DNA of 64,000 nucleotides, from positions 2,162,501-2,226,500 of the forward strand of contig NC_135570.1 in NCBI RefSeq assembly GCF_964340395.1. The letters run 5' to 3'. Shown in pieces: positions 13,591 through 26,019 of the stretch. The notes beneath the pieces are model-generated. The model ran no database searches, was not told the DNA's origin, and worked only from the letters and a program-made list of their open reading frames with translations. Position numbers and translations under genes: made by a program. Positions within the stretch are counted from its first letter, which is position 1. Every line of letters starts with the position of its first letter. This stretch comes from Glandiceps talaboti (lineage: Eukaryota > Hemichordata > Enteropneusta > Spengelidae).

Positions 13591-14225
13591 GATCTGCCTG
13601 TCTACATATACCGATACCCATCTATACGCAAGTTATCAACACGGATGGGGGCAAGTTTTGTCAGCGTGCTTTCCCCATCGAGAGTGGCGATAGAATCTAT
13701 AATACGTACACTGTAATTAGTACCTATCTGTTACCACTTTCTATAATTGCCGTTTGCTCTGGACTAATCCTTCGAGTCGTTTGGTGCCAAAGAGAAAACA
13801 GTCGAGCACTAAACAGAAACAGAGACGAGGAACGCATTCGAAAACAGAAATGGAGAGTGACAAAGATGGTTTTTGCTGTTGCCGGTGTGTTTGCATTCTC
13901 CTGGGCGCCTATTCATCTGCTTAATATGTGGTTCTTCTTGGATAACAACTTCCCTGAGTATTCACTGCCGTTGTTTCATTTTCGAACATTCTGTCTGTGC
14001 CTCTCCTACGCAAATTCTGCAATGAACCCTTTCGTCTATGCTCTAAGTGGTCGAAACTATCGTCGACATCTCAGACGTATGTTTCGCAAGAACAGACATC
14101 ATGCCGTTCCCAGAGGTTCTATAACAGCAACAACATGCACTACAACTTTAACAGAAAGTGTACGACTACATGGAGAAAACGGCAAAATTGGATATGATAA
14201 ATATCACAAGATTGAAGCTTGTTAA
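13591..14225 (+). CDS. KISS1R-like: Kisspeptin-receptor-like GPCR, terminal exon
   Basis: The terminal exon starts after CTATTTACAG and ends at TAA 14223-14225; with the previous exon it gives 256 residues. The splice restores a glycine codon in IWIGSACLHIP. Visible parts (numbered from the exon at 12671) are: extracellular loop 2 with C69 in KFCQRAFP, the likely disulfide partner of a TM3 cysteine; TM5 around 83-107 with P94; a basic third intracellular loop at 111-134; TM6 around 136-161 with FSWAP in place of the usual F-C-W-x-P; TM7 with NSAMNPFVY at 187-195; and a short basic tail. The FCxxAFP loop, the TM5 pattern and the SYxNSAMNP motif match kisspeptin receptors. It would sit in the plasma membrane and bind a C-terminally amidated peptide; the coupling type is not visible. 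There are no frameshifts or stops, so the copy appears functional. The 784-base intron before it carries a microsatellite. Confidence 0.88.
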
Positions 14226-15654
14226 TCACTGAAACAAAATTAACTCTTTGGAATCACTTAAAAACATTCTCTCAATGACCAAACGAATGCCAAATACTGA
14301 ATCGGAACACTGTCGCTACACCTTTAAATATCAGACACTAATTTGTGAACATTGTATTTCATTCATTCAAACGACTAACATGTTATCGAGTGTAAATTCA
14401 AATAGCGTTAATGTTTAGGCTTTGACAGTTCAAAATTCATATCATCTTCAGACATCTAGCTGGGTTAATCATTCAAATATGGCAATTTCATCAGAAAACA
14501 TGGTTCGTCACAGAAACTTGACAAAAAAAAGAAACACACCCACAAACACATATCTATGTGTAAATATATAAATTGCCAACTGTGCTATTCATCTTTGTAC
14601 ATAGCATTTTACTATAAGCAGTATCATAAGTTAGTAGCTATTTCACAGAAAGCTATTTAACAGAAAAGTGTAAACAGAAATAGTGTTGTGACTATTTAAC
14701 ACTCTACTGTAATATGTAAATATTCTGACTATTAAGTCTAAAGTTTTGTTCTCAGTACTTTTCGTTGGATATTGTAATACTTTACAATCCATCACCAAAT
14801 TAATTCAAAGCTAGCACTAAATACGTAAGGGAATGTATTTATGTAAGTTAAGTTTGAATCTTTTTAAAGTCGGCCATATGGTGGATATTTTAGTCTTTCA
14901 AATGTAAATGCTAACAGCAGTTATAGAATATCACGTGATTCTTCGAGACACGTTACAAACCGGTAGGGTATATCTCATCAATAAATAGCTATCAAACGCA
15001 GAATGGAAGCAATTCCCTTGCTCACCAGGGGTTGGTTTTAAAAGGATTTTCTTCCTATATAAACCGTTCGAAGTAATTTAATGTTTTGAGTATACTTTTA
15101 TCCGACAGCTAGTCATGTATAGATATCAAAGTCAACGCTATTATCATTAAAACTCCAACACAGCAGTTAGGACACTTATATGGTAATGTACGATAGTTTA
15201 CTACATTGATGACACATGTATGTCATGATTGCACACCCATCTTATTAAACTTGCCGACTGTTTGTGAGTTGGCGTCCAAATGGAACAATACCTATGTCTG
15301 TTCAGTTAGTGTTGTCATCTTTTATTACAAGTGTCACAATAAATTCCATGTTTGTGCTGCACCATATCGGTTCTATTACGTAAATCTACAGTCTTAATGT
15401 TTATTCTGAAGGAAATAATTCTAACTCCTCTTCACTTAAAGATATCATGTTGAGTGTCAATTATTTTGTTTTCATTATTTACCTAGACGGGGTCTGTCTT
15501 TCAAGAGTCTCTGTGACGTCACTGCCTTGTTAATGCATATTTAAAAACTAACTTTGGTTGTTTTACTAGATTGTGTATATAACTTATTATCACGATATAA
15601 TGATAACTATGACGATAGAAGATACATGCATACTAACACGTTCACATACAACAA
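14226..15654 (+). other. 3' flank of the GPCR gene
   Basis: This AT-rich sequence follows the stop codon. Candidate polyadenylation signals AATAAA occur at 14980-14985 and near 15340, but the true 3' end cannot be set by eye. A TGACGTCA palindrome is at 15514-15521. No other gene is seen. Confidence 0.4.
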
Positions 15655-15722
15655 TGCATGCATGCATACATACATACATACATACATACATACATACATA
15701 CATACATACATACATACATACA
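15655..15722. repeat. (CATA)n microsatellite
   Basis: Two ATGC units are followed by about 15 CATA units. It is one of several ATAC-class tetranucleotide arrays in the window. Confidence 0.95.
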
Positions 15723-16551
15723 CCTTATTCTGTAAAATCAATTCATTGTACGGTGGTTTCGATTACTTATCAGATGTTACAAAAACTTTGTCATATATTT
15801 ATGTAAATATTCATTGCATTAATTTAACGTCTTTTTTGAGATTGATATCTTTGCCTGTATAACGCATAATTGTACATCAGTGATGTTTACTCATCATCAT
15901 GACCTGTAGTCATTAGAAATATTATCATCGTATCAGCAACTCCATTTGTCGTACAAGGAGTTTAGAAAAAAGAAACACGAAAAGTAGTTTAATATTGATA
16001 ATTTGATTTCTCCTCATTCTATATACGTACTGTATATAGAATATATTCAGTTATTTGTCAGATCGAATCATGATATCAATAGTCAGATGGTGATCGTTAA
16101 AATTGAAATAATTGTCAATATTTTGGCATTGAGAGGAAATGTGCCCGAATTGTGTGGCATTCAATAAGTAATATCAAAATCGATTGAGATGTTATTCTCG
16201 TCTGGCTGTAGACAACTTTTGTGCATTACGCTGTTTAGTTATCTCTTAGACAGAAAATAGTAAAAGACAAGCGTGTTTATATTCTTGTCAGTATTGAAGA
16301 GTTGGAATGAATAGATTTCATTTAAAGCACAAACACAGAACATATACTTTGAATCTCTTTCCTGTATTGTGTTGTTAACAGTTTTCATTCTATCAAACAC
16401 AAAATACAATTATTGCGTCAAAGTAAATTAAAGCATGGAATAAATAAAAATCTGTAAATAAGGAAACAGAAGATAATAGATATTAAAACCCCGTTTGCTG
16501 CTGTAAATGTGAAATGAGGTGTTTCCGAGTTTGTGATCGTAATTTAGACTA
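15723..16551. other. No recognisable feature
   Basis: AT-rich sequence without an open frame or repeat that I could identify. Confidence 0.5.
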
Positions 16552-16906
16552 ACTACTAAACCAGTGTGGCCTGAGAGTTTCAGACAGTCACCACGGTCTT
16601 TCATTACGTCTCACACAATATTTTTTGTTAACAAAACACAGACACTGATAGCGTGCAAACATATAAAATGATACATTTTCATCTTACATGAACGCAAATC
16701 AAGATCACTGTGTTGTGAAAGAAGGAAGATTCACACACAACACATTTTGTATTCACAGTGAGATAATGGGTAACATTTCATGTGCGTGCGAACTATCAAT
16801 GCCTGTATTTCATTTGTGTAATTGGTACCACAAAACGAACTGTTTGAGATGTAAGAAAACATCATGCCGCTGAATTGAAATTGTACAGCTTTTCTGGTTT
16901 AGTAGT
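16552..16906. mobile_element. Foldback MITE (family 2, copy A)
   Basis: The ends are perfect inverted repeats: ACTACTAAACCAG at 16552-16564 and CTGGTTTAGTAGT at 16894-16906. The element is largely palindromic: a block near 16635-16690 (ACAGACACTGATAGCGTG then ATAAAATGATACATTTTCAT) is mirrored near 16755-16820. Related copies occur at 56380, 57635 and 61155. Each is framed by TA, which suggests a TA target site as in Tc1/mariner-type MITEs. No coding capacity is seen. An open frame inside (16688-16873) is accidental. Confidence 0.75.
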
Positions 16907-17279
16907 ATCTAAGTTGGTGTATTTGCTGAAGCATTAACATGTATACTTGTGTTTGGGTAGGGATACACAATGTATGCTAGTGTTTGGGTAGAGATACACC
17001 ATGTATGTTTGTGTTTGGGTAGAGATACACAATGTATGTTTGTGTTTTGGTAGGGATACATCATGTATGCTTGTGTTTGGGTAGGGATACATCATGTATG
17101 TTTATATTTGGGTAGGGATACACCATGTGTGTTTGTATTTGGGTAGGGATATGCCATGTATGTTTGTGTAGGGATACACCATGTATGTTTGTGTTTGGGT
17201 AGAGATATACCATGTATGTTTGTGTTTGGGTAGGGATACACCATGTATGTTTGTATTTGGGTAGGGATACACCATGTAT

Positions 17280-17429
17280 AATTATTATTATCATTTTATT
17301 TCTTGTACAAAAACGCGCTACACATGCGTCTCATCGCGTTGAACAGACTGAAGTTTAAAAAATTGCAATAAAGTAAAGAAAATAACAGCACAAAAAAGGG
17401 ACTAAGTGTAAAACTGACCGACTAAAAAT
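17280..17429 (-). mobile_element. Short retroposon insertion in the minisatellite
   Basis: These 150 bases of non-repeat sequence split the array. On the minus strand the segment ends with GCGCGTTTTTGTACAAG, AATAAAATG and an ATAATAATAATT tail, a typical LINE/SINE 3' end. The flanking array bases TGTAT appear on both sides (17275-17279 and 17430-17434), and the array resumes in phase. This indicates a 5-bp target-site duplication. It is either a SINE or a strongly 5'-truncated LINE. Confidence 0.65.
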
Positions 17430-18062
17430 TGTATGCTTGTGTTTGGGTAGGGATACACCATGTATGTTTGTGTTTGGGTGGGGATACACCATGTATCTTT
17501 GTGTTTGGGTAGGGATACACCATGTATGTTTGTGTTTGGGTTGGGATACACCATGTATGTTTGCGTTTGGGTAGGGATACATCATGTATGCTTGTGTTTG
17601 GGTAGAGATACACCATGTATGTTTGTGTTTGGGTAGGGATACAGCATGTATGTTTGTGTTTGGGTAGGGATACACCATGTATGTTTGTGTTAGGGAAGGG
17701 ATACACCATGTATGCTTGTGTTTGGGTAGGGATACACCATGTATACTTGTGTTTGGGTAGAGATACACCACGTATGTTTGTGTTTGGATGGGGATACACC
17801 ATGTATGTTTGTGTTTGGATAGGGATACATCATGTATGCTTGTGTTTGGGTAGGGATACACCATGTATGCTTGTGTTTGGGTAGGGATACACCATGTATG
17901 CTTGTGTTTGGGTAGAGATACACCATGTATGCTTGTGTTTGGGTAGGGATACACCATGTATGTTTGTGTTTGGGTAGGGATACACCATGTATGCTTGTGT
18001 TTGGGTAGGGATACACCATGTATGCTTGTGTTTGGGTAGAGATACACCATGTATGCTTGTGT

Positions 18063-20530
18063 TTGGGTAGGGATACACCATGTATGTTTGTGTTTGGATA
18101 GGGATACATCATGTATGCTTGTGTTTGGGTAGGGATACACCATGTATGCTTGTGTTTGGGTAGGGATACACCATGTATGCTTGTGTTTGGGTAGAGATAC
18201 ACCATGTATGCTTGTGTTTGGGTAGGGATACACCATGTATGCTTGTGTTTGCGTAGGGATACACCATGTATGCTTGTGTTTGGGTAGGGATACACCATGA
18301 ATGTTTGTGTTTGGGTAGGGATACACCATGCATGCTTGTGTTTGGGTAGAGATACACGATGTATGTTTGTGTTAGGGTAGGGATACACCATGTATGCTTG
18401 TGTTTGGGTAGAGATACACCATGTATGTTTGTGTTTGGATAGGGATACACCATGTATGATGTATGTTTGTGTTTGAGTAGGGATACAGCATGTATGTTTG
18501 TGTTTGGGTAGGGATACACCATGTATGTTTGTATTTGGGTAGGGATACACCAAGTATGTTTGTGTTTGAGTAGGGATACAGCATGTATGTTTGTGTTTGG
18601 GTAGGGATACACTATGTATGCTTGTGTTTGGGTAGGGATACACCATGTATGCTTGTGTTTGGGTAGGGATACACCATGTATGTTTGTGTTTGGGTAGGGA
18701 TACACCATGTATGCTTGTGTTTGGGTAGAGATACACCATGTATGTTTGTGTTAGGGTAGGGATACACCATGTATACTTGTGTTTGGGTAGAGATACACCA
18801 TGTATGCTTGTGTTCGGGTAGGGATACACCATGTATGCTTGTGTTTGGGTAGGGATACACCATGTATGTTTGTGTTTGGGTAGGGATACACCATGTATTC
18901 TTGTGTTTGGGTAGGGATACATCATGTATGCTTGTGTTGTGGTACGGATACACCATGTATTTGTGTTTGGGTAGGAATACACCATGTATGTTTGTGTTTG
19001 GGTAGGGATACACCATGTATGTTTGTGTTTGGGTAGGGATACACCATGTATGCTTGAGTTTGGGTAGGGATACATCATGGATGTTTGTATTTGGGTAGTG
19101 ATATACCATGTATGTTTGTGTTTGGGTAGGGATACATCATGTACGCTTGTGTTTGGGTAGTGATACACCATGTATGTTTGTTTTAGGGTAGGGATATACC
19201 ATGTATGTTTGTGTTTAGGTATGGATACACCATGTATGCTTGTGTTTGGTAGGGAAACACCATGTTTGTGTTTGGGTAGGGATACACCATGTATGCTTGG
19301 GTAGGGATACACCATGTATGTTTGTGTTTGGATAGGGATACATCATGTATGCTTGTGTTTGGGTAGGGATACACCATGTATGCTTGTGTTTGGGTAGGGA
19401 TACACCATGTATGCTTGTGTTTGGGTAGAGATACACCATGTATGCTTGTGTTTGGGTAGGGATACACCATGTATGCTTGTGTTTGCGTAGGGATACACCA
19501 TGTATGCTTGTGTTTGGGTAGGGATACACCATGAATGTTTGTGTTTGGGTAGGGATACACCATGCATGCTTGTGTTTGGGTAGAGATACACGATGTATGT
19601 TTGTGTTAGGGTAGGGATACACCATGTATGCTTGTGTTTGGGTAGAGATACACCATGTATGTTTGTGTTTGGATAGGGATACACCATGTATGATGTATGT
19701 TTGTGTTTGAGTAGGGATACAGCATGTATGTTTGTGTTTGGGTAGGGATACACCATGTATGTTTGTATTTGGGTAGGGATACACCAAGTATGTTTGTGTT
19801 TGAGTAGGGATACAGCATGTATGTTTGTGTTTGGGTAGGGATACACTATGTATGCTTGTGTTTGGGTAGGGATACACCATGTATGCTTGTGTTTGGGTAG
19901 GGATACACCATGTATGTTTGTGTTTGGGTAGGGATACACCATGTATGCTTGTGTTTGGGTAGAGATACACCATGTATGTTTGTGTTAGGGTAGGGATACA
20001 CCATGTATACTTGTGTTTGGGTAGAGATACACCATGTATGCTTGTGTTCGGGTAGGGATACACCATGTATGCTTGTGTTTGGGTAGGGATACACCATGTA
20101 TGTTTGTGTTTGGGTAGGGATACACCATGTATTCTTGTGTTTGGGTAGGGATACATCATGTATGCTTGTGTTGTGGTACGGATACACCATGTATTTGTGT
20201 TTGGGTAGGAATACACCATGTATGTTTGTGTTTGGGTAGGGATACACCATGTATGTTTGTGTTTGGGTAGGGATACACCATGTATGCTTGAGTTTGGGTA
20301 GGGATACATCATGGATGTTTGTATTTGGGTAGTGATATACCATGTATGTTTGTGTTTGGGTAGGGATACATCATGTATGCTTGTGTTTGGGTAGTGATAC
20401 ACCATGTATGTTTGTTTTAGGGTAGGGATATACCATGTATGTTTGTGTTTAGGTATGGATACACCATGTATGCTTGTGTTTGGTAGGGAAACACCATGTT
20501 TGTGTTTGGGTAGGGATACACCATGTATGC
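18063..20530. repeat. 1234-bp tandem duplication within the minisatellite
   Basis: Positions 18063-19296 and 19297-20530 are two adjacent copies of the same 1234-bp block. They share every irregular unit that I compared, including the partial units. The only difference I saw is C at 19144 against T at 20378. Identity this high inside a rapidly evolving array points to a very recent unequal crossover or an assembly effect. Confidence 0.85.
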
Positions 20531-21189
20531 TTGGGTAGGGATACACCATGTATGTTTGCTTTTGGGTAGGGATACACCATGTATGTTTGGGTAGGGATAC
20601 ACCATGTATGTTTGTGTTTGGGTAGAAATACACCATGTATGTTTGGGTAGGGATACACCATGTATGTTTGTGTTTGGATAGGGATATACCATGTATGTTT
20701 GTGTTTAGGTAGGGATACACCATGTATGCTTATGTTTGGTAGGGATACACCATGTATGTTTGTGTTTGGGTAGGGATACACCATGTATGCTTGGGTAGGG
20801 ATACACCATGCATACTTGTGTTTGGGTAGAGATACACCATGTATGTTTGTTTTTGGGTAGGGATACACCATGTATGTTTGTTTTTGGGTAGGGATACACC
20901 ATGTATGTTTGGGTAGGGATACACCATGTATGTTTGTGTTTGGGTAGAGATACACCATGTATGTTTGGGTAGGGATACACCATGTATACTTGTGTTTGGG
21001 TAGAGATACACCATGTATGTTTGTGTTTGGGTAGGGATACACCATATATTTGTGTTTGGGTAGGGATACACCTCGTATATTTGTGTTTGGGTAGGGATAC
21101 ACCATGTATCTCTCTTAAATACACGTTTTGTTTCCTATCTCCAAATTTTGATACATACAGACACCACTCAAGTATTTAAACCCATATTA

Positions 21190-21660
21190 TCAAATGTAAG
21201 CTTCTAATGAGACTTAAACTTTGACCTTGACTAACATTTTCAAGTTCAAATAGCCAAAATTTGTCTTCCTACCATAACTCAAGAAGTTGAATGCACAGAG
21301 CCTCCACTCACCCATATTGTCACAAGTGGGCTTTCTTTTTATATCCTTACCTTTGACCTTGATCTTCATCTACAAGGTCAAATACAAAGATAACGCAAGA
21401 AATGTGAAGACTTGTTTATAAGACAGTATTCACGTGTCTGTAGCTATGTTTATCAAGGTAAGCTTTCAAGCTGGGCTCTCAGCTTTGACCTCGACTTTCA
21501 TCTTGAAGGTCAAGTAACAATTTTTTCAATAACTCTGTCAGTTTTATACGATTACGAATTATATGATTCAAATGTGCATCCGTGCATTCTGAAAGATAAA
21601 CTTATTATTTAGAGAGAATTCTGATCTTGACTTTCATTTACAGTGTCAAATTTAAATTTG
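21190..21660. repeat. Diverged 132-bp tandem repeat, about 4 copies
   Basis: The motif TGACCTTGA, or a one-base variant, recurs at 21222, 21354, 21486 and 21622, a spacing of 132, 132 and 136 bases. Each is followed about ten bases later by an inverted partner (CAAGTTCA, CAAGGTCA, GAAGGTCA, CAGTGTCA). Flanking sequence is also shared but has diverged. The half-site TCAAGGTCA is the known extended element bound by monomeric nuclear receptors (ERR/SF-1 type). Whether these sites are bound is unknown. Confidence 0.6.
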
Positions 21661-24531
21661 AAAATTAATGTTGAAATTTTGTTAAGATGGTCACCATTCA
21701 AATTGCCTCAACTAATCTTACATGGTGTAACTTTATTGATACGATTGTATGACAACATTGCACACACCAAATGATAGCAGAATATACGTTGTGTTGAGGG
21801 TATGTCTTCGAACACAAAAGACTCGTTTGAGTCAGATCGAGACCACATAACAAAATTCTGCTCTTCAACTATGTGTTGCGGTGATAATATTATTTATGAT
21901 GTCATAGCTTGTCCATTTGTTTGGGAAAAAAATAATCGTCAGTTGTGCTTTCTTCACAAATATTGCTATCAATATTTATAGTTATATGTATTTGATAAAT
22001 ATATGGTAAACGAGAGAGTATCGTCATAATGAAGACCAAAAACTTACAAAATGCCTGCAATGACAAGATATATGCAGAATTATAATACTTGGTTGAGATG
22101 GAGGTGTACGTGAATGATACAGCAGTACTTTGTAAGCGTATGTAGATGTCCTGTTATTGATATGAACATTTCTCATTTAACAAGAGCTCTTCTATCTTGC
22201 ACAGTATGGGTGGTGAACACTAACATACGGAAAAATACAAACCCTAAAGGCCACTGGTAGTACAAAACACGCACAAAATTACAGCCCTCAAGAAGCACTG
22301 GTTAGACAAAACACGAAAAGTGAATCCCCGAAGGGTGATTGGTAAGACAGAAACTAACAAATGGTATTCAAAGTTACTGTAGTGTAAAGATGCTCAAATG
22401 TTGTATTTTAGGTCGTGCAGAAAAAAAAATCATGGCAATAGTGATACACTTCATCACACCCAGTAACTACTAATGATCAGTTGAAACGATACCTCGACTA
22501 GCCTCTCGGTACAGTATTCAGTAAATGGTACTCAAACAGTATAAAGACATGCTCATTTTATCTACAGTGTTTCCTACTTATCTTGGCAAACTGTGTATCA
22601 CAGCTTTCTATGCACTTCGAATGTCTGTAGAGAAAACTCAAATGACTTTCCTTTCATTCTTCTCAGATTCATAATGACAACCGTGAGAGACATTCAGTGT
22701 AATGTCAATAAACATACCTTTATAACGGTTTCTTTAAAAAAAACTACGTGTTTTGTGTATGTCAGTCGTGTAACGTTTCATTAAAGTCAAATAACTCAAA
22801 TGATTGTTCCCTGGACAATCAGCGTTGATGTTTAGTCTGTAAGGGTCATACATTACTTCCATCATATCACGGTTGAATACAAACTATTTCCTGTTAAATG
22901 TGTGCACATCTTTTCAAATCGCTGCAATAAATAAAACTACATAATAAGTACGTTGTCGTAACTACTACATCATACGGAACACAGACGTCCATGAAAATAT
23001 CGCCGTCAGATGTATTCTCTATGTTTAGCGGCGTGAGTCGTGTAATCCAAATGACTGTGTGGGAGAAATTATGCTAAAAAATTGTGACATTGGGTTTACC
23101 GTGACGGTCAGAGTGTCGCGGCGTGTCTTTCTCTACATCAACCGTTATCAGAGACGAAACAAATAAATCTTGAAGTAATTGTCATTCTGAAAGGAGATTG
23201 GAAAGGATATGAAAGAAAAACGTATTTTGCTACCTTATCCTTACTGTATCAAATCAGAGATCAAACTAAGAACGTTTATGTAATAGATATCACATAGTTA
23301 TAGATTTTACTAAGGGTAGGGTGTACAAAGGTTTTTGATTTTTTTTTCGAAACTCCTAAAACTACGAGTTCATCTTAATTCGATAACATTTCGCATATTC
23401 AGATAGAAACCTGAGTGGATATCTACAGAGTGTGCAATAGCTTAGTATAGGTGGTGTAATCATAGACAGTGGGTCTCCCCTCCACTGTCTGTGGTGTAAT
23501 GACCACTTTGTGTACGTCTTTTCCTGTACCGTTTTCTCGGGCCTGACCATCACCCTTACAGCCACCCTTTCGTGCCTGCTCATGTTCAAGTCTAGTTATT
23601 TGTTTCCTTATTAAGAAAGCATTAGAGCTTGTCAATTGGCAGTGTCTTTTTGAAACCGAGCTTATTCATCTTTATAGTAACACAAACAACATACACACCG
23701 GTAATGTAATAGATATTTCAAGAGGCAATGTTTGTCTAATCGTACAACTTACGTTCGACTTAAACTTGAAATCAGTTACAGCTGATTGGATGCCTACAAA
23801 TTGAGTTAATTCAATGCCACTTAATAATAATATGAAAACGCATCCTACAAATGATTAAAATTACAGTTCTCGTTGCATGAAAATCACACGTGGTATATTG
23901 ACTAAAAAGGTTAGTTTTAAGATTACGTTTAAAAGATTCAAGTGTAGTATCCTAGCGAATATTATATGGAAGCTGATTCCACAGAATTGGAGCCGTAATT
24001 GAAAATGCTCGAAAATCCTATTTTTTAAACTTAGATGATTGTTATCATTTCAAGAGTGTAAGTACAAATTGTATCTACCGGTTGCCAGGTACATGTAATT
24101 ATAAAGGCAAATTACTATTGTTATGTCATTAACAGAGCGAAAAAAACCAACGATTCAAAACAACCTGTTATACTTGACCTTGGCGAAGGATAATCCAAGT
24201 CGACATTCAGTACAAGTTATTGAGAGTTAGTAAACCACTCACAATGTCCTGGAAAATATCGTGGCTAGTTTTTAAATATATGTACTCTATTGAGTAACAT
24301 TGTCGTATGTGTCGTCTTTGAAGATGTATGATGACTGATAGCTGTACTCCTTGTAGTGGTTTATACTTTATTCTCACAGGGAAAATTGAAGGCAGCAGAG
24401 ACAGAGGACGACACCGGCTGACATACATGCACAGTCTGGGCAAGTGGACACAATTCCAGTTGAACAGATGCTGAGGGCTACAAAAAGCAGGAAGAAGTGG
24501 AAAACCATGATTGCTGGCGTCCAGAGAGGAC
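21661..24531. other. Gene-free stretch
   Basis: Mostly AT-rich sequence. Positions 23440-23640 are less AT-rich and carry open frames on both strands, but I found no motif or paired splice sites there. Positions 23960-24010 resemble an interspersed repeat fragment, though the match is too short to name. Confidence 0.4.
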
Positions 24532-24961
<430 letters not shown>

Positions 24962-26019
24962 TCTAGACACTGATCTGTTTTGCCTTAAGCCTTCGGCAGC
25001 TTTTTGGTACAATTTATAAGTACATGTACATTATAGATTTACAATACTTAATTGCCATCAAGCCGATGGAAATGTCAGGGTTTTTTTCCTATCGGAAAAC
25101 TTCAATCACTTTCTTTTACTATGCACCGTGTTAGTCTTTAAAACTATCCTATAAGTAAACCTACAATGCCAGTGTTGAAGAATAAATACTACTGAAAGAG
25201 TTATGTTACATAAAATTTGAAAATGAAATCGTCGCTGCGTATTCCAATGATGTAACTAATGTTTTTCATGTAGACAAATCTCACTTGAGTAGCATTCGAT
25301 TTGCAACTTTTAATGGATGGCGAATTGATCGAATCTTTGTGTATATACTAGTTCAATTTTCTAACCATAAAAAATTCAATATCGGCTATTCGTTTCGGTT
25401 CAATATTGCAACCATCAAAGGCTAGATATCGACTATTTGTTATATGTAAAGTGATATCACGTCATTCAGTTTGACTGACAGTTTCGACGACCATCTTATG
25501 TAAGACAGCCGATTAGAATTAACGATAAATAGTTCTAGACCAGGTGTCCATATTTCCAAATGATAACGGGAATATTGTATCACAGAAGCTTGGTGATTCT
25601 ACCCAGATCTTTTCAATTTATCAAAACTTGTTTTACTTCAATCGATCTCTTTCATATTCGTCGAGATAAACAAGGGAAAGACAAAGTAGATGCATCTGTT
25701 CCCATGTTTAACTCAAAGATACACATTGATATGTAAAAGGAAAAATAACTATAAAGCTAAAGCGAATGCTTGTACTAGTTTGATATTGTGAATATTGTGA
25801 CTAGTGACTTGTCTAACGTCATGTTCCTTACTGCTTACTGCTTACTGCTCATTTGCATCACATTTTAATGTTATGTCTCAATATTATCACTGTTAAACAC
25901 GTTTGTGTATGTACTATAGAAATTGGTCATTTCATTAACTGTGACGTGGCAATTTTCCTTTACTCATTTCATGACTTGGGCAGTACTTCATGGAATGGAC
26001 ATTTTCACAGATTATATCA
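24962..26019. other. No recognisable feature
   Basis: AT-rich sequence. A 7-base unit TTACTGC is repeated three times near 25828-25848. No gene is seen. Confidence 0.45.

Larger units (their letters stand above)
16939..21109. repeat. 31-bp minisatellite array
   Basis: The array has very roughly 130 head-to-tail copies of a 31-bp unit (CATGTATGCTTGTGTTTGGG followed by TAGGGATACAC on the + strand), with C/T and G/A variants and some indels. It is interrupted at 17280-17429 by an inserted element. Shortened 25-bp units that lack GTGTTT cluster at about 20530-20990. The minus-strand unit contains no stop triplet, and 31 is not a multiple of 3. The minus strand is therefore open in all three frames and gives a 31-residue periodic peptide; these long frames are consequences of the repeat, not evidence of a gene. 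Confidence 0.95.

Noticed and set aside
16688-16873. 61-codon cysteine-rich frame as a small secreted protein
   Set aside because: It lies wholly inside the foldback MITE and is not conserved in the other three copies.
17355-21124. Long minus-strand frames (up to 541 codons) across the minisatellite as a repetitive protein gene
   Set aside because: All three frames are open only because the 31-bp unit lacks stops on that strand. No start context, splice sites, signal peptide or non-repeat domain supports a gene.
23362-23635. Open frames on both strands, including a TM-like + strand stretch (GLTITLTATLSCLL)
   Set aside because: The stretch is short, lacks GPCR landmarks such as DRY or NPxxY, and ends in a stop without a donor site. 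The context does not support an exon.
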